Assembly: GCA_017533915.1 (NCBI GenBank)
Contig: JAFWHX010000001.1
Location: 1-64,000, forward strand
Reading direction: 5' to 3'
DNA: 64,000 nt
Origin: Eubacterium sp.
GTDB lineage: Bacteria; Bacillota; Clostridia; Peptostreptococcales; Anaerovoracaceae
How positions within the stretch are numbered: position 1 is the first letter of the stretch; the number at the start of each line of letters is the position of its first letter. A model generated the notes under the pieces. The model did no database searches. It had not been told where the DNA came from and saw only the letters and a list, made by a program, of their open reading frames with translations. The position numbers and the translations under genes were made by a program. Below are positions 42,960 to 52,679 of the stretch, piece by piece.

Positions 42960-44249
42960 ATGGTTAAAGCGATTGTCGGCGTTAACTGGGGCGACGAAGG
43001 TAAAGGCAAGATAACGGATATGCTCGCAAGCCAGGCGGATGTCGTGGTAAGGTTCCAGGGCGGAAGCAATGCGGGTCATACTATCAAAAACAAATACGGT
43101 AAATTCTCATTACACATGCTCCCTTCAGGGGCTTTTTATGAAAATGTGACGTGCGTGCTCGGAAACGGGGTCGCGCTGAACATCCCCAAGCTCATAGATG
43201 AGATCGACGGGCTCACATCACAGGGCGTTCCTGCTCCGAAGCTGCTCATCTCTGACCGGGCTCAGGTCGTGATGCCGTATCACGTGCTCCTCGACGGATA
43301 TGAGGAGGAAAGGCTTGCGGGCAAGTCGTTCGGTTCTACGAAGTCGGGCATAGCGCCATGCTATTCTGATAAGGCGGCAAAGATCGGCTTCCAGGTGAAC
43401 GAGCTTTTCATGCCGGAGAAGGAACTCCGCGAACGCATCGAGAACGTATGCACGATCAAAAACACGCTGATAAAACATCTGTATCATAAGCCGGAACTTG
43501 ATCCGGATGAGCTTTATGATACGATGATGGAATATAAGGAAATGGTCAAGCCGTATGTGGCTAACACGGAGAGATTTCTCTCAGATGAGCTGAAGGCCGG
43601 AAAGACGATCCTTCTGGAGGGCCAGCTTGGCTCAATGAAGGATCTTGACCACGGGATCTACCCGATGGTGACAAGCTCCAATACGATCGCAGGCAACGGC
43701 GCCTGCGGCGCCGGCATTCCGCCTTATGAGATCAAGGATATAATCGCTGTTACCAAAGCGTATTCATCTGCTGTAGGCGCGGGCGCCTTCGTCTCCGAGA
43801 TATTCGGAGACGAAGCCGACGAGCTGAGGGCGCGCGGCGGTGATGGCGGTGAATATGGCGCCACCACCGGGCGCCCGCGCCGCGTAGGCTGGTACGACTG
43901 TGTAGCGTCCCGCTACGGATGCCGTATTCAGGGAGCAACAGAAGTAGTTCTGACCGTGCTCGACCCGCTCGGCTATCTGGACGAGATCCCTATCTGTACA
44001 GCATATGACATCAACGGTAAGATCACGGAGGATTTCCCGAACACTACTTATCTGTATCAGGCAAAGCCTGTTCTGGAGAAGCTTCCAGGCTGGAAGTGTG
44101 ATATAACCGGGATCCGCACATGGGATGAGCTCCCGGAGAACTGTAAGGCATACGTAGACGAGATCGAGCGCCGTATCGGAGTTCCGATCACCTACGTTTC
44201 AAACGGACCTTCACGTGAAGACATCATAAAGCGCGAGCCGAAGATCTGA
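42960..44249 (+). CDS. purA: adenylosuccinate synthetase
   Basis: A 429-residue GTP-dependent ligase that joins IMP and aspartate. The N-terminal signature NWGDEGKGK lies at about 9-17, the GSNAGHTI segment at 37-44, and GYRRVGWYD-like sequence (GRPRRVGWYDC) near 300. It is preceded by GAAGGAAA and follows purB in the same direction, probably as one transcript. No deviation from the family is evident. Confidence 0.95.
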   Translation: MVKAIVGVNWGDEGKGKITDMLASQADVVVRFQGGSNAGHTIKNKYGKFSLHMLPSGAFYENVTCVLGNGVALNIPKLIDEIDGLTSQGVPAPKLLISDRAQVVMPYHVLLDGYEEERLAGKSFGSTKSGIAPCYSDKAAKIGFQVNELFMPEKELRERIENVCTIKNTLIKHLYHKPELDPDELYDTMMEYKEMVKPYVANTERFLSDELKAGKTILLEGQLGSMKDLDHGIYPMVTSSNTIAGNGACGAGIPPYEIKDIIAVTKAYSSAVGAGAFVSEIFGDEADELRARGGDGGEYGATTGRPRRVGWYDCVASRYGCRIQGATEVVLTVLDPLGYLDEIPICTAYDINGKITEDFPNTTYLYQAKPVLEKLPGWKCDITGIRTWDELPENCKAYVDEIERRIGVPITYVSNGPSREDIIKREPKI

Positions 44250-44330
44250 CCGCGCTTATCTACGAACTGGGTTTTGTTAGAGGATATGCCGGTCCGCGGG
44301 CGGCATTTTCTGGCATAAAAGGGGGTCAAT

Positions 44331-45470
44331 ATGTTCACTGACGCACTTAGATCTGTCTGGGTAGAAGTAAATCTGAGCAATCTGGACTATAACGTCAAAC
44401 AGATATATAAGAAGATCGGGCCGGATCCTGAGATGCTTGCAGTCATCAAGGCTGATGCATACGGGCACGGCGTCCGCAGAGTCGCAGAGGTGCTGCGCGA
44501 GAACGGCGTCAAGACTTTTGCTGTTTCCACGATGAGCGAAGTTGTGACACTTCGTGAGGCGGGAGCCCGCGAGGAGATCATTATCCTCGGCATAACGCCT
44601 AACATGTACACCGACATGCTCGTCCGCTACGACGTGACGCCGGCCGTCTGCACTTATGACAACGCAAAGGCGATAAGCGACGTCGCAAGGATCCAGGGCA
44701 GAAAGATCTTCGGCATGGTCGCAGTCGACACCGGAATGGGCCGTATAGGCTACCAGTGGGATGATACTGAGCACGCCATAGCAGAGATCAAAAAGATGGA
44801 GAGACTGCCGAACTTCAAGGCAAAAGCCCTGTTCTCACATCTCTCCACCGCAGATGAAAAGGATAAATCTTATTCTGAGCTCCAGGAGCAGCGCATGGTC
44901 TATTTCCGCGACGCCGTGAGAGCCGCCGGGATCAATATCCCATTCGTCACCATGGCGAACAGCGCGGCGATCATGGATCTTCCGTCGACACATTACGACG
45001 CTGTGCGGCCTGGCATCATCCTGTACGGAGTCTATCCTTCAGAGGATGTGGACAAATCGCAGCTCGACCTGCGTCCGTGCATGTCGGTCAAAGCCAACAT
45101 CATTCATCTGAAGACTCTGAAGAAAGGCTGCGCTGTAAGCTACGGCCGTTCATTCATCTGTAAACGCGATTCCAAGATCGCTACGATCAACCTCGGCTAC
45201 GCTGACGGATTCCCTCGCGCTTATTCAAAGAAAGGCAAAGTCATCGTAAACGGCGTCGTCTGCCCTATCGCAGGAAACATCTGCATGGATCAGTGCATGA
45301 TAGACGTGACAGACGTACCTGATGTAAAATACGGCGACGAAGTCATCATCATGGGATCCGACGGAAAGAACACCATCTCTCCGGAATACATCGCCGAATG
45401 CACAGGCACCATCAACTATGAGATCCTATGCGCCTTCGGCCAGAGACTCCCGAAAGTATACGTAAGGTAA
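44331..45470 (+). CDS. alr: alanine racemase
   Basis: A 379-residue PLP enzyme that makes D-alanine for peptidoglycan. The PLP lysine lies in AVIKADAYGHG (near 40), followed by GMVAVDTGMGRIGY near 130 and the C-terminal-domain pair CAVSYGRSF and GNICMDQCMIDVT. It is preceded by GGGGG and lies 81 bases after purA in the same direction, ending in a strong terminator, so it may be the last gene of a purB-purA-alr transcript. Confidence 0.94.
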   Translation: MFTDALRSVWVEVNLSNLDYNVKQIYKKIGPDPEMLAVIKADAYGHGVRRVAEVLRENGVKTFAVSTMSEVVTLREAGAREEIIILGITPNMYTDMLVRYDVTPAVCTYDNAKAISDVARIQGRKIFGMVAVDTGMGRIGYQWDDTEHAIAEIKKMERLPNFKAKALFSHLSTADEKDKSYSELQEQRMVYFRDAVRAAGINIPFVTMANSAAIMDLPSTHYDAVRPGIILYGVYPSEDVDKSQLDLRPCMSVKANIIHLKTLKKGCAVSYGRSFICKRDSKIATINLGYADGFPRAYSKKGKVIVNGVVCPIAGNICMDQCMIDVTDVPDVKYGDEVIIMGSDGKNTISPEYIAECTGTINYEILCAFGQRLPKVYVR

Positions 45471-45487
45471 TTTAATTACATCTTTTA

Positions 45488-45531
45488 CTGAAAAGAGCGT
45501 CAGCAAAAAGCCGACGCTCTTTTGTTTTTCC
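45488..45531 (+). terminator. terminator after alr
   Basis: AAAAGAGCGTC (45491-45501) pairs perfectly with GACGCTCTTTT (45513-45523), followed by GTTTTT. Confidence 0.9.
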
Positions 45532-45567
45532 TTGCAGAATATCCGGTATACTATTCTGTATTACTGT

Positions 45568-47018
45568 TTAAAAAGCAGTTATTCCTTTGCCCCAGTATGG
45601 TGTATACGATATACTCCAGGTAACGCTCCCGTGCTTCAGATCGCCCTCTTTACCTTTGGCTTTGAAAGAAAACTTCTTTGTACCATATTTCTTTACATTT
45701 ACTTTTTTGTTTTTGATAGTCTTACTGAAGAGCTTTTTCCCGTCAGCATAAACAGTTATCTTGATTTTCTTATATTTCTGGAGTTTGAACATACGATTAT
45801 TTATCGCATAGCAGGTTATGGTGTACTTCTTTCCAGACCCGGATATCTTCTTTAATATGACCTGTCCTTTACCATAATCATAATTTTTATAATTAGTTGA
45901 GACACTGCGGCTCATCACATTTGCTTTTGCCTTCATAGCATTGGATGTGCCTTTGATCGTGCTGCCTCCAGATTCAACATATGGTATGACCTTGTACTTG
46001 GCTTTACCGGCGCCTTTCCTGGCTATAGTCACTTTATTAGTAAATGCACCTACAGTCTTGACCTTTTTGTTTCCCATATACACATAATAACCCGATGCCC
46101 CTGAGGAACCGCTCCACCTTATAATTGCCTTATTCGCTGATATCCTGGTCGCATATACTTTGTTCTTCTCGACCGAAGCAGACTTTACTGTGAGATCGTA
46201 TGCCTTCTGGAAATAGTCTTCTCCGTTTACACGGCTGTAAAGCGCAACTGTAATAGGGTTGGTACCATATGAGATAGGCACATCCACAGCCGGGACATAA
46301 CTCATCGAGGTCGCCGTGGTCCCTGCAAGAAGCTTACTGTCTTTGTAAAATCTTATCACAGAGCTATATGCCGTAGTCGTGTAGCTGCTGCTCGCCGATT
46401 CATAGTATTCACCTAGTTTTGAGAGCGTGATGGAACTGAACGTCACTTTGTCCGCAGTAGCAGTATACATGAAACTTGTTGTATTAAAGTCTCCCTTGAT
46501 CGCAAACCTGTCTTTTATGCCGTAAGTCCTGCTGTTATTGTTGTAGTGCGAATCGTTCCCTCCTGTGGACAACTGTATCCCAATTATTTCGCCGCCTTGA
46601 GGGTAGTATGACACAGGTACTTTAGTCGAGAACGTGCTCCCGCTCAGCGTTGTCTCGAGTGATATCCACTGGCTGGTAGGAGAATTGAAAGAACTGTCTG
46701 TGTCAGCGAACGATGCCGCGGAGAAACCGACTTCAACCTCACCGCTGTCTACCATCGAAAGAAATTCGGTGCCTGACATTCCATACGCTGTACCGAGGTC
46801 CGCCGCTGTAACAGATAATATTTCGCCGTTATATATTTTCCCATCAGAACAGACGCCCTGGATAGGTACGTCGCTCAAATCTACATCTCCGCCCGCGTGG
46901 GCTCTTCAATTCCCGGGGTCCTGACTCCAATCGCAGCCATCATTGCAGGAATCATCAAAATCGCTACAGCTACTGCTAATACAAGCAGCAGTTCTCTTCT
47001 AACCGACTGTCTCATCAT
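45568..47018 (-). pseudogene. secreted fibronectin-like protein with frameshift after its signal peptide
   Basis: A 45-codon frame (47018-46881) has a fine AAAGGAGG site and a signal peptide (MMRQSVRREL then LLVLAVAVAILMIPAMM), then hits TAG. In another frame the mature part begins near AHAGGDVDLSDVP and runs for about 436 residues to 45568. It contains a unique N-terminal region, a fibronectin III-like module (near 245-320, RWSGSSGASGYYVYMG) and a Lys-rich beta-type C terminus. A one-base insertion or two-base loss around 46900-46930, near the CCCCGGG run, would rejoin them. It is either a broken gene, a phase-variable switch or a sequencing error. Confidence 0.65.
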
Positions 47019-47274
47019 CAAAACCTCCTTTATTTTCTTTGCGCCCGGCAGGCGTCATCTGCCAATATCAAACCAGGTCTTTCTACCCAAAGTATATCTA
47101 TAGAAATGCAAGAAAGCAATTGTTTTTACTGTACTTCTTTGATACGGGAAACGGCAGTATAATGGCGAAGGCTCGTTTTCCAAGCAAAGAGGGCTCGTTC
47201 GAGTCTTCTTAACAGAAGAAATGTTGAATTTGGGCTTGAACCAGGCCATATTGTTGCACAAGAACAAATCCTAA

Positions 47275-47426
47275 TTTGCCGAGATGTGTGTTATTTCGTC
47301 AAAATGTGATTTGCCGAGATGCGTGTTATTTCGTCAAAATGTGATTTGCCGAGGTGCGTGTTATTTCGTCAGATTGTGGTTTGCCGAGGTGCGTGTTATT
47401 TCGTCAGATTGTGGTTTGCCGAGGTG
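47275..47426. repeat. 35-bp tandem repeat, 4.3 copies
   Basis: Units start at 47275, 47310, 47345 and 47380, with a partial at 47415. Each begins TTTGCCGAG and contains GTGTTATTTCGTCA. Copies 1-2 and 3-4 form two sequence subtypes, which suggests recent pairwise duplication. Confidence 0.9.
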
Positions 47427-47457
47427 TTAACAGCATGCTGATCTATACAGAATTTCA

Positions 47458-47845
47458 GAAACAGCCGAAAAACCTATGATTCCGTCTACAGATAGCAAAA
47501 AACTAACGGAAATGATATCACTTTGCATGATTTTTCTCATTCTGTAGACGGAAACAGCCGGAAAATCCATGATCCCGTCTACAGATAGCAAAAAAGAATC
47601 GGAAATGATATCACTTTGCACGATTTTTCTCATTCTGTAGACGGAAACAGGCAGAAAATCATTGATTCCGTCTACAGAAAGCAGGAAACTAACGAAAATG
47701 ATATCACTTTGCATGATTTTTCTCATTCTGTAGACAGAAACAGCTGAAAAACCTATGATTCCGTCTACAGATAGCAAAAAACTAACGGAAATGATATCAC
47801 TTTGCATGATTTTTCTCGTTCTGTAGACAGAAACAGCCTACAGGA
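47458..47845. repeat. 93-bp tandem repeat with internal inverted arms, about 4.2 copies
   Basis: Units start at 47458, 47551, 47644 and 47737, with a partial at 47830, an exact 93-base period with 5-12 differences between copies. Each unit contains a 13-base arm TTCCGTCTACAGA and its inverted partner TCTGTAGACGGAA about 48 bases later (47480-47492 with 47541-47553 in unit 1). The array therefore alternates inverted arms and could form serial hairpins. Confidence 0.9.
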
Positions 47846-48095
47846 GTGGATTCTGTAGAAAAAAGAGCAAGAATTTGATGGAAAGTGTAGTAAAACGAGC
47901 AATTACGAGACGTTTTTCTACAGAGACAGCTCCGAGAAGGGGCTCCTGCAGCTGTAATATAACAGCCTTTATCCAATGCTGTTATGTGTTGAGACTCCGA
48001 ATTCAAAAAGGGCATGCTCGGCTCTTCCGAACACGCTCCTTTTATTATCCTTATATATTTTGATTCTGCTATGCAGGCGCCGCCGCGGAAAATCC

Positions 48096-48629
48096 TTACG
48101 GTCTAAGCAATCCTGTAACGAACACCATGAACGGCATCTTCCCGTTTTTCGGCCACACCGGCTCGATATCGAAGAGGTCTTTTGAGAGTTTCATGACATC
48201 TCCACCGAGAGACTCCAGGTTGTGGCGCATATACTGCGGGAACCGGCACGGCTTTCCCTGCTGGCGCGCACAGTTTCCGAGGCCGCATATATCGCATGCC
48301 CCGCCAAGAAGCCCGACACTTCCGGGCTGCTCCTTCTCCTTTATATACAGTTCCTGCGCAAGCTCAGCACGGCACTTGTAGAAGAACACCTGGAAATCAA
48401 GGTCATCATAGTCGCCCTCTTCCTCTTCAAATATGTACTTGCGGCAGTAGATCACCACCGACTTATACTTCTTGAGAAATTCGATCGGATCAAAGTCGAA
48501 CGGCGGGCAGGCCCAGGTCACCCCATAATACGGGCACTCTTTGCATGCCGCAAGAAACTTGGGGACGTCCACATAATTCTTTATGTATTCATCCATATCC
48601 AGCCGAGCTTCAAAGTTCTCTACACGCAT
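48096..48629 (-). CDS. DUF2284 predicted metal-binding protein
   Basis: A 177-residue cysteine-rich protein with CKECPYYGVTWACPPF near 29-44 and CDICGLGNCARQQGKPC near 111-127, the hallmark pattern of DUF2284. Such proteins are predicted to bind metal or an Fe-S cluster; their role is unknown. It has an AGGAGGAAG-like site upstream and stands alone, 257 bases after gntR, separated by a repeat array. A link to histidine catabolism is not supported. Confidence 0.82.
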   Translation of the reverse strand: MRVENFEARLDMDEYIKNYVDVPKFLAACKECPYYGVTWACPPFDFDPIEFLKKYKSVVIYCRKYIFEEEEGDYDDLDFQVFFYKCRAELAQELYIKEKEQPGSVGLLGGACDICGLGNCARQQGKPCRFPQYMRHNLESLGGDVMKLSKDLFDIEPVWPKNGKMPFMVFVTGLLRP

Positions 48630-48748
48630 TTTCTCTTCCTCCTGAGCGGTACCGATACCACCCTGATGTCTGCGCTGTCTGCGCCTAAGCTGCAGGACCT
48701 CGTCTTCGCTGTCCTGCTACCTCTATTCTACAACTGCTGTCAACAGAA

Positions 48749-48899
48749 CTGCCAGCCGTTATACTTTATGTTTCGCCAGCCGCTGTCGTTACTTTGTAGT
48801 TTGCCAGCTGTTATACTCTGTGGTTTGCCGGCCGCTGTCGTTACTTTATAGTTTGCCAGCCGTTATACTTTATAGTTTGCCAGCTGTTATACTTTGTAA
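48749..48899. repeat. 24/28-bp tandem repeat reaching into gntR
   Basis: Six units beginning (T)TTGCC occur at about 48749, 48771, 48800, 48824, 48852 and 48876. Lengths alternate between 24 and 28-29 bases because of a four-base CTGTCG variation. The last unit (48876-48899) contains the gntR stop codon (48887-48889) and the final codons; the TTATAC that includes the stop is repeated in the 24-base units. Confidence 0.8.
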
Positions 48900-49546
48900 A
48901 CATATTCCGCGCGTCCCATGGAATTCGTCATATGACGCGACATGGCCGCGACTGCCGATTCTGTATCGCGCTTCTCGAACGCTTTGAGGATCTCCCGGTG
49001 CTCATCCACGATCTGCTGCAGGAATTTTGGCTCATAGAAGATCGGCCGTGTCGTCTGCTCGATGTACTCTTTATACGATCTTAAGACCTGCGACATGAAT
49101 CTGCTTCCTGTCGCATTATAGATGATCTCATGAAATTCTTTGTTGGACGCTAGCACGCGGGCACTGTCAGCCTGATCTACATAGCCCTGCATCTCCTCGC
49201 ACTTCTCGGCCATCCTGCTGATCTCTTCGTCCGTGATGCGCTTTACCGCCCACTCGACCGTGAGTTCTTCAAGAACCTTACGGACAGCATAGACGTCCTC
49301 AATGTCTCTCTTTGTGAATCCTCTGGCAAAACATCCCTTGTTAGGTACGTATTCGATAAGACCTTCTTCCTCCAGCTGCTTGAACGCCTTGCGTATCGGA
49401 GTCCTGCTCACCCTGAGCTCCTCCGCCACATGCGTCTCCTTGATCTTCTCGCCGATCTTATATTCACCCTTCAGAATACGCGCCCTGATCACTCCTGCAA
49501 TGCTGTCAGTAAGTGAATCAAACTGCGTAAGCTTTCTCTCAGCCAT
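48887..49546 (-). CDS. GntR-family (FCD subfamily) transcriptional regulator
   Basis: A 219-residue regulator. A winged helix-turn-helix occupies about 14-75 (LRVSRTPIRKAFKQLEEEGLIE), followed by an all-helical FCD ligand domain (about 85-212) with Asp/His-type metal-binding candidates (FHEIIYNATGS, DEHREI, MSRHM). FCD regulators usually respond to organic acids or amino-acid catabolites. As the last gene beside ftcD it is a candidate repressor of the histidine cluster; the inverted repeat at 54876-54901 may be its operator. Confidence 0.88.
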   Translation of the reverse strand: MAERKLTQFDSLTDSIAGVIRARILKGEYKIGEKIKETHVAEELRVSRTPIRKAFKQLEEEGLIEYVPNKGCFARGFTKRDIEDVYAVRKVLEELTVEWAVKRITDEEISRMAEKCEEMQGYVDQADSARVLASNKEFHEIIYNATGSRFMSQVLRSYKEYIEQTTRPIFYEPKFLQQIVDEHREILKAFEKRDTESAVAAMSRHMTNSMGRAEYVYKV

Positions 49547-49673
49547 AATTCCATCTCCAAAAGCTCCATTTCACACCTTTCCGGAAGGGATAGTCTCCAC
49601 CCGGACCTGGAATAGATGTGTTCAGGACAGATGTGTTCAGGAGCATATTCATGCCAGTACCTTACAGGCGCTT

Positions 49674-50582
49674 TTACAATATGTGGTTTTCCAGCACCTG
49701 TTTCTGGAAATCAAAATCCTTTATCTGCAGATAGTATTCTGCGGAATCAATGAGGGCTTTCATCGGGCAGAGTCCGATAAGCTCGCTCTCTGTCACCGTC
49801 ACTCCGTAGCGCTTTGCTTCCGCCTTGACCAGCTCAAAGACTCTGTAGATCGGCGCGATCTCGTAATTTGTGAGATTGCAGGACACCTGCGCGTATTTCC
49901 TGCCGGTCTCCTCATCCTCTATTGCAAAGCCCATCGCCTTTACCGAAGCCAGACCTCCGTCTTTCTCCCTGATGATCTTTGCGATGTTCTTCGCTACCTG
50001 TACATCGTCTGTATTCAGGTTGAAGTTGTAAGCGATGAGTGGCGGCCTCGCACCTACTGCAATAACTCCTGCTGTTGGATGGATCCTTCTTCCGCCGAAG
50101 TCAGGCTCCCAGTCAGGCTCCTGCACTTTTTCCGCCATTCCCTCGAACTGGCCCTTTCTTATCGTCACCAGGTTTTTACGCTCAGGCCTTGTCGCTGAGT
50201 ATTCATAAAGGAATACCGGGACATCTGCCTCTTCAGCAATTCTTTTTCCTACCTTTTTTGAAAGCTCCACGCAATCATCTGTTGTGCAGTCTTTGATCGG
50301 AAGGAACGGCATCACGTCGACCGCACCCATCCTCGGATGCTCGCCCTCATGCTTCGTAAGGTCGATCAGTTCCGCCGCTTTCTTTACAAGCTTTACACTG
50401 GCTTCCTCGACACCTGCGGCATCGCCGATATACGTGATCACCGACCGGTTGTGGCTCTCATCCGATGAATAGTCGAGCAAAGTGCACCCTGCCGTCGTTC
50501 TGATCTGATCCACACAAGCCTCGATCACTTCTTTGTTTCTTCCTTCGCTGATATTTGGGATACTCTCAATTATCTGTGCCAT
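49674..50582 (-). CDS. ftcD: glutamate formimidoyltransferase
   Basis: A 302-residue protein matching the formiminotransferase domains of FTCD (opening ESIPNISEGRNKEVIEAC; HPRMGAVDVMPFLP near 80). It moves the formimino group from formiminoglutamate to tetrahydrofolate, giving glutamate. The cyclodeaminase half found fused in animals is the separate upstream gene here. The start at 50582 follows GGGAGG by about six bases; a start ten codons upstream lacks a site. Confidence 0.94.
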   Translation of the reverse strand: MAQIIESIPNISEGRNKEVIEACVDQIRTTAGCTLLDYSSDESHNRSVITYIGDAAGVEEASVKLVKKAAELIDLTKHEGEHPRMGAVDVMPFLPIKDCTTDDCVELSKKVGKRIAEEADVPVFLYEYSATRPERKNLVTIRKGQFEGMAEKVQEPDWEPDFGGRRIHPTAGVIAVGARPPLIAYNFNLNTDDVQVAKNIAKIIREKDGGLASVKAMGFAIEDEETGRKYAQVSCNLTNYEIAPIYRVFELVKAEAKRYGVTVTESELIGLCPMKALIDSAEYYLQIKDFDFQKQVLENHIL

Positions 50583-50660
50583 ATTATCCTCCCGTAGCTT
50601 TTTCTTTATCATATGCCGCCCCGCTCCGGCTCTTGCCTGGCAGAGCCTGACCGCCGGAGT

Positions 50661-51299
50661 TTACTGGTCCAGCGCATCTTCAGCATAGTTGTACAGTCCG
50701 TCTGCTATGCCTGTCCCGTCCAGTACGGCTTCATCTGCCCTTTTTGCGAGCTCTGCCGCCAGATCTTTGTCCTTGATACCCGGCAGATTGATCTTTACGT
50801 TCATATAAGCGCCCTGAATGCATAGCTTGAGGTTCATCACGCCGACCCCGAAATCTGACATGCAGTTGGGGTTGAACTTGCCTGCGAGCTTCTCGGCAGC
50901 CTCGAGCGCTTTAAGAGCATGCTCCATGTTCTCAAGCGGAACTTCGGTCGATGCGATCGTGCCCTTCTGAATCGCCTCGCTTCTTGCAGCTTTCTCTTCA
51001 TCCGTGCTCTTAGGCATCGCGAACGCATCCATGACGAGATCAAACGCCTCGGTATCACGGTCTATTCCCGCGGTCAAAGCCTCCTCAGCTTCTTCCAGAA
51101 CAGGCCTGACCTCTTTTATCACATCCTCAAAATCTCTATATTTCTCTTTCCCTGCTGTGAGGCTGCATACCATGAGGAGCAGTCCCGCCCCCTGAGCGCC
51201 GGCCAGCGCGCTGACCGAGCCGCCTCCCGGTGCCGGAGCATCTGATCTGAGAGTTTTGAGATATTCATTTACCTTAAGATCGATCAGTTTTTCTGCCAT
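50661..51299 (-). CDS. fchA: formimidoyltetrahydrofolate cyclodeaminase
   Basis: A 212-residue helical protein with the family stretches APAPGGGSVSALAGAQGAGL (26-45) and NPNCMSDFGVGVMNL. It deaminates 5-formimino-THF to 5,10-methenyl-THF, feeding histidine-derived one-carbon units into folate metabolism. It lies 40 bases after hutI and 78 before ftcD in the same operon. Confidence 0.93.
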   Translation of the reverse strand: MAEKLIDLKVNEYLKTLRSDAPAPGGGSVSALAGAQGAGLLLMVCSLTAGKEKYRDFEDVIKEVRPVLEEAEEALTAGIDRDTEAFDLVMDAFAMPKSTDEEKAARSEAIQKGTIASTEVPLENMEHALKALEAAEKLAGKFNPNCMSDFGVGVMNLKLCIQGAYMNVKINLPGIKDKDLAAELAKRADEAVLDGTGIADGLYNYAEDALDQ

Positions 51300-51339
51300 A
51301 CTTTCTCCTATACCTTATTTATCCTGCTATCTGGGACAA

Positions 51340-52647
51340 TTACAGCACACGTCCCTTTTTGATGACTGTCCTCACCTGATTGCTGCAGAACCTGTAGCAT
51401 AGCATCTCAAAGTCAGGAACGTCCCAGATGCAGATATCTGCTTGCTTGCCCGCTTCAAGGGTGCCGACCTTTTCTCCCATGCCCATAGCGCATGCCGGAT
51501 TGATTGTGACAGCCGTCAGCACCTCTTCAGGGAACAGCCTGTACTTCAGATATGCCAGGTTGATCACGAACTGCAGATTGAGTGTCGGGCTTGAGCCAGG
51601 ATTGAAATCTGTGGAACAGGCCACCGGGATCCCCATCTCTATCATCTTCCTTGCAGGCGCAAATCCTGCGTTAAGATAGAACGATGTAGCCGGAAGGCAC
51701 ATTGCGGTAACTCCTCCTGCTGCCATAGACTCGAGTCCTTCCTGGTTTATGCTGATCAGATGCTCAGCGCTTGCCGCACCAAGTTCTCCTGCGAGTTTTG
51801 ATCCGCCTATCGCGGCGATCTCATCTGCATGGATCTTAAGCCCAAAGCCCAGTTCCTTGGCTTTTTCCAGATACCTGCGGCTCTGCTCATAGTTGAACAC
51901 CGAGTCCTCGGTAAATACGTCAGCGTAATCAGCTAGATCGTGTTCCTTTACATATGGCAGCATCTCGTTTATGACGACGTCCATGAATCTGTCCGCCGCG
52001 CGGTTGTGCTGCTCAAGCGTCTCCTGTTCACCCGGCTCTACTTCTTTGAACTCCTGCGGAACAGCGTGAGGTCCGAGGAATGTGGAGACCACGTCCTGCG
52101 GGCACTCTGCGTTCAGGCGCTTGATGACTCTCAGCATCTTGTATTCGTTTTCTGCGTCAAGGCCGTAGCCGCTCTTTGCTTCTACTGTCGTAACTCCAAG
52201 AGATCCCATCTCCTGAAGAAAGCCTTTGGTCTTCTCAAAGAGCTCATCTTCACTTGCTTCTCTTGTATGTCTAACCGTATCGAGGATCCCTCCTCCTGCG
52301 CGGAGGATGTCCAGATATGAGGCGCCTTTCAGCTTCATCGGGATCTCATGCTGCCTGTAGCCGCCGAAGACCATATGAGTGTGCCCTTCGACGAGGCCTG
52401 GAGTAACGAGGCTTCCTCCGGCATCGATGACCTTGCAGGTCTTATCGCCATTAGCAGCCGCCTTCATAGTCTCGACAGCTCCTTCCGGGAGTTTTCCTTC
52501 TGACGTTATCTCTTTTATGATCCCGTCCTCAGCATAGATAGAAGCATCCTTGAGCTTAAGGTTCTGTCCCTGCTGCTCGCCTTTGTGGCTGAAGCTCCCT
52601 GTCGGAGTCTGCAGCAGGCCGATGTTCTTAACTAATAGCCTGTACAT
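51340..52647 (-). CDS. hutI: imidazolonepropionase
   Basis: A 435-residue amidohydrolase. The metal-binding HxH lies in GLVEGHTHMVFGGYR (near 90), with further ligands in KIHADEIAAIGG and CSTDFNPGSSPT. It opens imidazolonepropionate to formiminoglutamate, the third step of histidine degradation. It lies 131 bases after hutU; that gap holds a strong stem-loop without U-tract. Confidence 0.95.
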   Translation of the reverse strand: MYRLLVKNIGLLQTPTGSFSHKGEQQGQNLKLKDASIYAEDGIIKEITSEGKLPEGAVETMKAAANGDKTCKVIDAGGSLVTPGLVEGHTHMVFGGYRQHEIPMKLKGASYLDILRAGGGILDTVRHTREASEDELFEKTKGFLQEMGSLGVTTVEAKSGYGLDAENEYKMLRVIKRLNAECPQDVVSTFLGPHAVPQEFKEVEPGEQETLEQHNRAADRFMDVVINEMLPYVKEHDLADYADVFTEDSVFNYEQSRRYLEKAKELGFGLKIHADEIAAIGGSKLAGELGAASAEHLISINQEGLESMAAGGVTAMCLPATSFYLNAGFAPARKMIEMGIPVACSTDFNPGSSPTLNLQFVINLAYLKYRLFPEEVLTAVTINPACAMGMGEKVGTLEAGKQADICIWDVPDFEMLCYRFCSNQVRTVIKKGRVL

Positions 52648-52679
52648 TTTATTCCCTCATCGATATATAACAATGACGC

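Larger units (their letters stand above)
47019..48095. other. 1.1-kb gene-free spacer dominated by two tandem arrays
   Basis: No convincing gene is present. The spacer holds a 35-bp array (47275-47426), a 93-bp array (47458-47845), and beyond it a diverged inverted pair CTGTAGAAAAA and TTTTTCTACAG (near 47852 and 47912). A minus-strand frame of 126 codons across the 93-bp units exists only because 93 is divisible by three. It lacks a ribosome binding site. Confidence 0.7.

Noticed and set aside
47427..47807. 126-codon minus-strand frame with a 31-residue repeat
   Set aside because: It exists because the 93-bp DNA repeat is divisible by three; no ribosome binding site, and the inverted DNA arms explain the conservation better than protein selection.
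47275..47845. Possible CRISPR array
   Set aside because: Units are contiguous near-identical tandem copies with no unique spacers, and no cas genes are present.
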